64,000 nucleotides of DNA, taken from Bombilactobacillus bombi (GTDB lineage Bacteria > Bacillota > Bacilli > Lactobacillales > Lactobacillaceae). Below are positions 58,195 to 64,000 of this stretch, in pieces. The stretch covers positions 1,612,001-1,676,000 of the forward strand of contig NZ_CP031513.1 of NCBI RefSeq assembly GCF_003522965.1, written 5' to 3'. The translations under genes and the position numbers were made by a program. Numbering within the stretch: position 1 is the first letter of the stretch; each line of letters starts with the position of its first letter. The notes beneath the pieces were generated by a model, which was given only the letters and a program-made list of their open reading frames with translations, was not told where the DNA came from and searched no databases.

Positions 58195-59208
58195 GTGTAT
58201 TATGTTGTAATGAATTCCAATGATATTCGTGACAATTTAGCGACAGAGCAATATCTCATGAACTATAAAAATTTTGATGAACCTTTAGTGTTGTTTTATA
58301 TTGAGGGGCCTTGCATTATTGTTGGGCGTAATCAAAATACTATTGAAGAATTAAATAATGAATATGTTCGGGAGCATAATATAGTTGTTACACGGAGATT
58401 ATCCGGTGGCGGCGCTGTTTACCAAGATTTAGGCAATTTGTGTTTTAGCTTTGTGGTAGATGCCGCTGATGAGAAATTTGGTGATTTCAAAAAAATTGTT
58501 CAACCAATTGTTGATGCACTACACAAGTTAGGCGCAACAGGAGCAGAAGTTTCTGGTCGTAATGATATTTTAGTTGATGGCAAAAAATTCTCGGGCAATG
58601 CGATGTATACCAAAAATGGCAAAACCTTCTCTCATGGAACTTTATCCTATGATGTTGATTTAGATGTTTTGACTAAAGCTTTACATGTTAATAAAGATAA
58701 GATTCAATCTAAAGGTATTAAATCTATCCGTAGTCGGGTAACTAATGTACGTCCATATTTAGCAGAAAAATATCAAAGCTTAACAACAGAACAATTTCGC
58801 GATGTATTATTGTTGAGCTTGTTTAATGCTGAGAATATTGATGAAATTAAAGAACATGAATATCAGGTAACTGCTGAGGATCAAAAGGAAATCGATAAAA
58901 TTAAAGAACAATATTATTACAACTGGGAATGGGTTTATGGTCACTCTCCAGAGTTTACTGTTAAAAAACGGAAACATTTTGATATGGGAACAATTGATGC
59001 ACGTTTCCAAGTGCAACATGGCAAGATTAGTGCTGCACGTTTTTATGGAGATTTCTTTGGTCCGCAGGATGTCAGTGAATTAGAGCAAAAATTAATTGGA
59101 ATTAATTATGATTATGATAGTTTGAAACAAGTTTTTGCAGATAATGACTTGAATAATTACTTTACAGGAATTGAACCAGCTGATATTTTACAATTAGTGG
59201 AACCTTAA
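58195..59208 (+). CDS. lplA: Lipoate-protein ligase
   Basis: About 337 residues from GTG 58195 (GGAGG nine bases ahead; TTG 58189 is possible but too close). RRLSGGGAVYQDLGNLCFSF is the lipoate/adenylate-binding motif, followed by the lysine-containing NDILVDGKKFSGNA and a C-terminal LplA accessory domain. It activates free lipoate and attaches it to E2 or GcvH proteins. Its own terminator follows. Confidence 0.93.
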   Translation: MYYVVMNSNDIRDNLATEQYLMNYKNFDEPLVLFYIEGPCIIVGRNQNTIEELNNEYVREHNIVVTRRLSGGGAVYQDLGNLCFSFVVDAADEKFGDFKKIVQPIVDALHKLGATGAEVSGRNDILVDGKKFSGNAMYTKNGKTFSHGTLSYDVDLDVLTKALHVNKDKIQSKGIKSIRSRVTNVRPYLAEKYQSLTTEQFRDVLLLSLFNAENIDEIKEHEYQVTAEDQKEIDKIKEQYYYNWEWVYGHSPEFTVKKRKHFDMGTIDARFQVQHGKISAARFYGDFFGPQDVSELEQKLIGINYDYDSLKQVFADNDLNNYFTGIEPADILQLVEP

Positions 59209-59226
59209 TGATTAATATTTAATATT

Positions 59227-59272
59227 AAGTCTAAACAGAATTATTTCTTAATAGTTTTGTTTAGGCTTTTTT
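59227..59272 (+). terminator. Terminator after lplA
   Basis: AAGTCTAAACA pairs with TGTTTAGGCTT (one G-U), followed by TTTT. Confidence 0.75.
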
Positions 59273-59329
59273 GATAAAAAAATTTTGATAACAAAAAATA
59301 GCAATGAGTTTGTTTTATTGTTAACTATC

Positions 59330-59357
59330 TTGTGCTTTTAGTTGAATATTGTATACT
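59330..59357 (+). promoter_or_regulatory. Promoter of the small peptide gene
   Basis: TTGTGC, a 16-base spacer, then TATACT, about 30 bases before the peptide start. Confidence 0.5.
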
Positions 59358-59389
59358 ATTATTATCATTTTTATGAGGGGGTGAAACTT

Positions 59390-59479
59390 ATGTCATGGAT
59401 TAATATTGTGCAAGGTGCTTTAGCAATGGGTACAGGTATTTTACAAGATATCAGCGGCTTTTTTAACATTTTTAAATAA
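59390..59479 (+). CDS. 29-residue amphipathic peptide, unrecognised
   Basis: A complete transcription unit: promoter, a very strong ribosome site (GAGGGGGTG), a 30-codon frame and a strong terminator. The product starts MSWINIVQGALAMGTG and ends SGFFNIFK. It has no cleavable leader and a hydrophobic, helix-prone sequence with only one lysine and one aspartate. In size and character it resembles phenol-soluble-modulin-like peptides, leaderless bacteriocins and membrane toxins of type I toxin-antitoxin pairs, none of which can be confirmed. No immunity or transporter gene is adjacent. Confidence 0.6.
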   Translation: MSWINIVQGALAMGTGILQDISGFFNIFK

Positions 59480-59516
59480 TTATATTTAGTAATGTAAATT
59501 AAAGTTTTTGAAATCA

Positions 59517-59561
59517 AATAACGGCCCCAGTTAGCAATATAGCTAATTGAGGCCGTTATTT
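59517..59561. terminator. Terminator after the small peptide gene
   Basis: AATAACGGCC pairs with GGCCGTTATT, with an inner TTAGC/GCTAA stem, followed by T residues. Confidence 0.85.
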
Positions 59562-59579
59562 TAATTTAATATGTTAAAT

Positions 59580-60270
59580 AAACCACAAGTTTTACTTGTG
59601 GGGGTTAGAAGAGCTTTAGCGAGAAAAACTTCCTTTCGGTATAATAGTTTCGGCTACCAACCAAAACTATCCGAAAGGAAGTTTTTGCATTGTCTAAAGA
59701 CAATAATAGCTTAGCACATACACGCTGGAATTGTAAATATCACATCGTATTTACACCTAAATACCGAAGGAAAGTAATTTATGGGAAATTGAGACAAGAT
59801 ATCGGTCACATTTTGCGACGCTTATGCGAACTTAAAGAAGTAGAAATCATTGAAGCTCATGCAATGCCAGACCATATTCATATGCTGGTTAAGATTCCTC
59901 CAAAAATCAGTGTTGCCAGTTTTATGGGATATCTAAAAGGCAGAAGTGCTGTCATTATCCATGAGCGGCATGCGAATCTGAAATATAAATATGGCAATCG
60001 CAGTTTTTGGGCTAGAGGATATTATGCCAGTACCGTCGGGTTAAATCAAAAAACGATTGAAAAATATATTCGAGAACAGGAAGCAGAAGATCGCTTACAA
60101 GATACGATTAGTAAAAGAGAATATCTAGATCCCTTTAAGAAACATTAAATCTAAAAACAATTAGAATAGTCGCGGTTGGTAGGCTTTTGTTGGGCCCCTT
60201 CAAGGGGCTATTTGTGTGGGGCGAGCCCTTCTAGGGCTGATAAAAAGCCACCAGCTATGCTGGTGGATGA
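59580..60270 (+). mobile_element. IS200/IS605-family insertion sequence (IS200 group, tnpA only)
   Basis: The left end has a perfect hairpin CCACAAGT-TTT-ACTTGTGG (59583-59601) and the right end CCACCAGC-TAT-GCTGGTGG (60249-60267), the subterminal structures recognised by the transposase. There are no terminal inverted repeats, as expected. A 16-base-pair inverted repeat at 59624-59639/59671-59686 hides the tnpA ribosome site. The right end lies only a few bases from the stop of the dehydrogenase gene. Confidence 0.85.
59690..60148 (+). CDS. tnpA: IS200/IS605-family transposase TnpA
   Basis: 152 residues, full length, starting at TTG 59690 (GGAAG ahead of it, inside a hairpin). HUH/Y1 transposase with WNCKYHIVFTPKYRRKVIYG at the N-terminus, the HUH motif in DHIHMLV, and the region with the catalytic tyrosine (ARGYYASTVG) followed by KTIEKYIREQE. 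It moves single-stranded DNA by peel-and-paste. The frame is intact, so the element may still be active. Confidence 0.95.
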   Translation: MSKDNNSLAHTRWNCKYHIVFTPKYRRKVIYGKLRQDIGHILRRLCELKEVEIIEAHAMPDHIHMLVKIPPKISVASFMGYLKGRSAVIIHERHANLKYKYGNRSFWARGYYASTVGLNQKTIEKYIREQEAEDRLQDTISKREYLDPFKKH

Positions 60271-60274
60271 TTAC

Positions 60275-61270
60275 TTATTCTTCTACTAAGTTCTTAGTAG
60301 TACCTGTAGTTAAAACATCATTGAAATTATCATAACTAATAGTAATCATGTCACGTAAAGCTTCTTTGGTGTAAGAGCCAATGTGAGGTGTAATGATTGC
60401 TCGAGGATAAAGATCAATCAAAGCTTGCAAATTAGGATCATTGATTTGGTTAATTTTTTTGCCTAAATAATCCTTTTCATTATCAATAACATCAGTGGCA
60501 AATCCACCTAGTTTTTGATTTTGTAAAGCTTGTATTACGGCCTTAACATCTACGATTTCAGCACGAGCGGTATTAATAAGAACAGCTGTTGGTTTCATCA
60601 AAGAAATTAATTCTGCATTGACAAATCGATCATTTTTACCTGGGAAATAAGGAACATGCAAAGAAACAATATCAGCTTGTTGAAAAAGTTCTTCTTGGTC
60701 TACAAATTCAACAACTTCTTTAGCGGCATCTGATTGGAAAACATCATAACCTAGCACCTGAGCTCCTAAAGCTTGATAGTTCTGGGCTTCAGTTACACCA
60801 ATACGGCCTGTACCAATAATACCAACTGTTAAATCATGAATTTCTTGACTAAACTCTTCAGTTTTAACTTGAAAATCTTTTTGCTGACTATTATAAGTAG
60901 CTAAACTAATATGGCGTTGTAAGGTTAGTCCCAGACTAAAAGCCAAATCTGCTACAGCATGGGGAGAATATGACGGTACTCGAGCTACTACTTGATTGTT
61001 GGCATGAGCTGCAGTTAAATCAATATGATTATAGCCAACAGTTCGGGTAAAGACATATTTAATACCCCAATCTTTTAATTGGTTTAAATTATCAGCATCA
61101 GCTACGCAATTAGCACGTAACAAAACTGCATCCATTCCTTGAGCAGTATCAATGTTTTCATGAGTCAATAACTCAGGGATTAATTTTAATTCATAATTAT
61201 ATTTGTTCAAATTTTTAAAATAATCAATCTCATTTTCGCGAACACCATATGCTGCGATTTTAAAAGTCAT
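60275..61270 (-). CDS. D-2-hydroxyacid dehydrogenase (D-lactate dehydrogenase-like)
   Basis: 331 residues. RTVGYNHIDLTAA, the NAD motif VGIIGTGRIGVTEAQNY, SLHVPYFPGKNDRF, INTARAEIVD with the catalytic Arg, and ITPHIGSYT with the His. The Glu-containing loop is DVIDNEKDY. Similar to D-LDH, D-hydroxyisocaproate dehydrogenase and VanH; no van genes are nearby. It is the second gene after an AEC transporter (22-base gap), suggesting paired hydroxyacid metabolism and export or import. Confidence 0.87.
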   Translation of the reverse strand: MTFKIAAYGVRENEIDYFKNLNKYNYELKLIPELLTHENIDTAQGMDAVLLRANCVADADNLNQLKDWGIKYVFTRTVGYNHIDLTAAHANNQVVARVPSYSPHAVADLAFSLGLTLQRHISLATYNSQQKDFQVKTEEFSQEIHDLTVGIIGTGRIGVTEAQNYQALGAQVLGYDVFQSDAAKEVVEFVDQEELFQQADIVSLHVPYFPGKNDRFVNAELISLMKPTAVLINTARAEIVDVKAVIQALQNQKLGGFATDVIDNEKDYLGKKINQINDPNLQALIDLYPRAIITPHIGSYTKEALRDMITISYDNFNDVLTTGTTKNLVEE

Positions 61271-61292
61271 ATCTTTTCCTCCTTAATATAAT

Positions 61293-62354
61293 TTAGAAAA
61301 TACCAGCAGATCCGACAATTGAAATAATTACAATCCAGATTGGAATCATAATCACTGCCCCTAAAGTTGATAAGAATGAGGCGTTAGATGTCATGACGGC
61401 TTCACGGTCAAATCCAATCGCATAAGAAGAAACAACTGCGGCTGTTGGAGTAGCCATCATAATAATCATGGTCGCTAAAGCAACTAAGTCAACAGGCATA
61501 ATGTTGGTGATTTTTAGTACAAATAACAATACAAAGGTAATTAGCGGTACGATAACAGTCTTCATAAAGGTATAGTACCAAGAAGTTTTGTTTCTAGCAG
61601 CATCTTTAATACTGATCTCACCTAAGGTTGAACCAATAGCTAACCAAGCAAGTGGAGATGATAAACTGGCCAAGTATGTTAATGGTTTGAACAGCCACGG
61701 TGCAGTGACATCAATACGATAAAATGCTACATTAACAGCTGCTTTGGTAGTGGGATCAATACCGCCAATTTGAGGCATATAAGGCTGGATAATCCAAAGA
61801 ATTAAACCTAAAAAAGTAGCCAATACTACGGGGTTTAAAAACATTTGTTTGACGTTCTTTTTATCCATTTTTAAACCGCTCATGACAATATAAGCGTATG
61901 AATATAAGAAAATACGATATCCAATATTAAAAATTGAAGCATACATTGTTCCTTTGGGTCCATAAATAGCAGAGACAATCGGAATACCAAAAAATGTTGT
62001 TGAACCAAAAGTGGTTAAAACACTTAAAACAGTTCGTTTATCACGATCTGAATAATTCAAATATAGTAACGGGGTTACTAAAATTAAAACAATATAAATG
62101 ATAATTCCAAAAATTAAAACATTAATACCATGCTGCAGTGTTTTTTCATCGATGGGAACCATAAATGAATTAAACGCTAAAGCTGGCAATGAGACAGATA
62201 GTACTACTTTAGTCATCATTTTGCCAAATTTTCCATCAAAGATTCCCTTTTTTCGTAGGATAAACCCAAGTAAAATAATTAACAAAGTAGACGAAATAGC
62301 ACTTATTATGTCCATATTGGTGAAAGTTTTTTGTAAAACTTTCGCTAAATTCAT
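61293..62354 (-). CDS. AEC-family transporter (auxin efflux carrier/malate permease type)
   Basis: 353 residues from ATG 62354 with AAGGAGGAG ahead of it. About ten membrane segments in two repeats, with the family sequence FGSTTFFGIPIVSAIYG and ATPTAAVVSSYA. AEC proteins in lactic acid bacteria move organic acids such as malate, so with the dehydrogenase it may import or export a hydroxy or oxo acid. Confidence 0.87.
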   Translation of the reverse strand: MNLAKVLQKTFTNMDIISAISSTLLIILLGFILRKKGIFDGKFGKMMTKVVLSVSLPALAFNSFMVPIDEKTLQHGINVLIFGIIIYIVLILVTPLLYLNYSDRDKRTVLSVLTTFGSTTFFGIPIVSAIYGPKGTMYASIFNIGYRIFLYSYAYIVMSGLKMDKKNVKQMFLNPVVLATFLGLILWIIQPYMPQIGGIDPTTKAAVNVAFYRIDVTAPWLFKPLTYLASLSSPLAWLAIGSTLGEISIKDAARNKTSWYYTFMKTVIVPLITFVLLFVLKITNIMPVDLVALATMIIMMATPTAAVVSSYAIGFDREAVMTSNASFLSTLGAVIMIPIWIVIISIVGSAGIF

Positions 62355-62394
62355 GATGCTCCTCCTTATATATTCCAATCTGTATTACAACTTA

Positions 62395-62423
62395 AGTATA
62401 ACGAAATAACAATTTACTGGCAA
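62395..62423 (-). promoter_or_regulatory. Promoter of the AEC transporter/dehydrogenase unit
   Basis: On the minus strand: TTGCCA, a 17-base spacer, then TATACT, about 40 bases before the start codon. Confidence 0.7.
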
Positions 62424-62568
62424 CCAATAACAATATTTGATAATCAGGTATGTGCCAACAGTGTAAACGATTTCTTTTATTAGTCAAAAGTTCATTAAAT
62501 AACAATATATTATTGAAGTTGTCAGTGATTTTAAAGATTATTTTTAAATAAAAGTGTGCGGTTATATA

Positions 62569-63288
62569 TTAATCATGTCCAGTTAGATAAACCATTATAT
62601 TTTCTTTGTCATAGCGGTGGTGGGTTTCGGATAATTCAAAAGGAATATCATTTCCTAAAAATACTACTTGCTTTACTTTTAAAACTGGATCATCAATTTT
62701 ACAATCTAAATACTTTTTGTCATCATTACTGGGTTTAGCGGCACTGATTTTCCTATAAGCAGCACCAATTTTTTGATGAAGTTGTCTTTCTATGTATTCA
62801 TAGATAGATTCTTTTAGAACATTTTCATCAATACCTGGAATAACTTTGACAGGCATTTTCGTATACTCTAATGCATAAGATTCATTATCAACTATTCTTA
62901 ATCTATGAATATCGTAAATCATATCGTGACTTTTTAAATTTAAATATTGCATATCGAGTTTATCAGGGTAATGAAAGCCAAAGCTAATAATTTTACTATT
63001 AATATTATGATTTTTACCCAATAGTTTAGTTGTTCCAACATATTGATCAATATTGGCATTAAACTGGGTCATTATTTGTGCATCAGCGCGAACAAATGTT
63101 CCAGAACCACGTTGTGTATAGACTAAACCAGTTTTAATTAGATGCTCTAAAGCTTTGCGAATAGTGACACGACTAGTGTTGAACTCCAAAGCTAATTTAT
63201 TTTGCTGAGGAAAAGGAGAACCAGGGGGATAAACACCATCCTTTATTCTTTTTCTAAGGATATTTTCAATTTCCAAGTATTTAGGCAA
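62569..63288 (-). CDS. GntR-family regulator (HutC/UTRA subfamily)
   Basis: 239 residues. The N-terminal winged helix (FPQQNKLALEFNTSRVTIRKAL, residues about 25-46, and TGLVYTQRGSGTFV) is followed by a UTRA ligand domain. It is of the YydK/BglR type that senses phosphorylated glucosides. Divergent from the GH1 gene at 63472, whose promoter region carries a duplicated palindrome. Confidence 0.9.
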   Translation of the reverse strand: MPKYLEIENILRKRIKDGVYPPGSPFPQQNKLALEFNTSRVTIRKALEHLIKTGLVYTQRGSGTFVRADAQIMTQFNANIDQYVGTTKLLGKNHNINSKIISFGFHYPDKLDMQYLNLKSHDMIYDIHRLRIVDNESYALEYTKMPVKVIPGIDENVLKESIYEYIERQLHQKIGAAYRKISAAKPSNDDKKYLDCKIDDPVLKVKQVVFLGNDIPFELSETHHRYDKENIMVYLTGHD

Positions 63289-63395
63289 TAGACTCTCTTC
63301 ATTTCACAGATATTTTGGAATTAATCCATTTAAATAATCCCAATTTAATATCATTATAAAAGAATTATATAAGCAAAACCAGTATTGATTTACAA

Positions 63396-63433
63396 ATAAG
63401 TATTTACTTTTATAAATAAAAGTATATACTTAT
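63396..63433. promoter_or_regulatory. Double palindromic operator, likely for the GntR regulator
   Basis: AAGTATTTACTT and AAGTATATACTT are two 12-base near-palindromes arranged as arms of a larger inverted repeat (18 bases each, one mismatch, two-base centre). They lie in the divergent region just before the GH1 gene. Confidence 0.65.
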
Positions 63434-63471
63434 TTTTGTATAAAATAGCGTTTTCAAAGGAGTGTTTGCGA

Positions 63472-64000
63472 ATGACAGTATTAAAATCTGATTTTTTCTG
63501 GGGTAATTCTACTTCCAGTATGCAAACGGAAGGAGCAATCAATGAAGGTGGAAAAGGTCAATCAGTGTATGATGTGCGACCATCTACAAAGAATGCATCT
63601 GATTGGAAAGTAGCAATTGATGAATATCATCGCTATCCAGAAGATATTTCCTTGATGAAAGATTTAGGTATGAATTTTTATCGATTTCAAATTTCTTGGA
63701 GTCGTGTGCAGCCTAAAGGTGAGGGTGAATTTAATCCTGAAGGAATTAAATTTTATCATGATTTGATTGATGAACTGTTAGCTAACAATATTCAGCCCAT
63801 GATTTGTCTATATCATTTTGATATGCCGCTTTATCAAGCTCAACAATATAACGGTTTTATCAGTAAAAAGGTTATTAACCATTTTGTGACATATGGTAAA
63901 AAAATGATTGAGGAATTTGGTAATCAAGTCAAATATTGGATTACTTTTAATGAACAAAACTTGTACAGTACGCGCGAAGCCTTTAATTGTAGTGGGTACT
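63472..64000 (+). CDS. 6-phospho-beta-glucosidase, GH1 family (5' part, cut by the window end)
   Basis: The first 176 residues are present and the frame is open at the right edge. The start ATG has AAAGGAG nine bases upstream. FFWGNSTSSMQTEGA is the GH1 N-terminal signature, and WITFNEQN carries the acid/base Glu. The sequence is of the phospho-glucosidase type, differing from the GH1 at 31765, and is presumably controlled by the divergent GntR regulator. Confidence 0.9.
   Translation, partial: MTVLKSDFFWGNSTSSMQTEGAINEGGKGQSVYDVRPSTKNASDWKVAIDEYHRYPEDISLMKDLGMNFYRFQISWSRVQPKGEGEFNPEGIKFYHDLIDELLANNIQPMICLYHFDMPLYQAQQYNGFISKKVINHFVTYGKKMIEEFGNQVKYWITFNEQNLYSTREAFNCSGY

Noticed and set aside
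60275-61270. VanH-type vancomycin resistance dehydrogenase
   Set aside because: The TRTVGYNHID segment resembles VanH, but there is no D-Ala-D-Lac ligase or VanX nearby; a lactate or hydroxyacid dehydrogenase explains it.

Overview
The window looks like the chromosome of a low-GC lactic acid bacterium of the family Lactobacillaceae. This rests on strongly A+T-biased codon use, many PTS and ECF-type transporters, a LacS/RafP-type galactoside permease with its own EIIA domain, D-lactate-dehydrogenase-like enzymes, a CIRCE/HrcA heat-shock site and salvage-only thiamine metabolism. A bee- or plant-associated genus such as Bombilactobacillus is possible, but no rRNA is present to decide. I saw no tRNA, rRNA or CRISPR array.

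Layout. 0.2-5.7 kb: an alpha-galactoside operon (LacI regulator, permease, GH36 alpha-galactosidase). 5.8-9.1 kb: a TetR regulator and a YhgE/Pip membrane protein. 9.1-12.3 kb (minus strand): a small alarmone synthetase and a TPP-riboswitch-controlled thiMDE operon. 12.5-15.3 kb: guanine deaminase and a purine permease. 15.4-28.0 kb: the most unusual part, a defence-type island holding two diverged copies of an uncharacterised module (SMC/DndD-like zinc-hook ATPase, a ~150-residue partner and a large DNA-binding-type protein) with a helicase in the first copy, followed by an Mrr-type restriction endonuclease. 28.0-33.3 kb: a beta-glucoside PTS operon under BglG/LicT antitermination. 33.4-40.1 kb: a mannose-family PTS operon with its own RAT/terminator, a frameshifted antiterminator and a Nif3-like gene, lying between two decayed IS30-type transposase genes. 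40.1-44.2 kb: a LysR regulator divergent from a CoA-transferase/MaoC/FabK-like set. 44.2-45.6 kb: a pantothenate-kinase-like protein with an ECF S-component. 45.6-46.5 kb: a decayed IS3-family element. 46.5-52.4 kb: ROK kinase, LOG-family protein, PepT, a frameshifted OppA and a 2-hydroxyacid dehydrogenase. 52.4-57.3 kb: small heat-shock protein, an Opu-type osmoprotectant ABC transporter and a TerC-family protein. 57.4-59.3 kb: riboswitch-controlled ThiT and lipoate ligase. 59.3-60.3 kb: a tiny amphipathic-peptide gene and an IS200 element. 60.3-64 kb: a D-2-hydroxyacid dehydrogenase/AEC transporter pair, a GntR regulator and the start of a GH1 phospho-beta-glucosidase.

How it works together. 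Much of the window is sugar uptake under local control: LacI operator, three RAT antiterminators, a GntR operator pair and a cre site. Thiamine is imported by ThiT or rebuilt from its two halves by ThiM, ThiD and ThiE, and both units have a TPP riboswitch. The 15.4-28 kb island is the best candidate for an undescribed system: copy A keeps its ATPase motifs, whereas copy B keeps an intact reading frame and the zinc hook but has lost Walker A, the signature motif and Walker B, as expected of a pseudo-ATPase partner or regulator.
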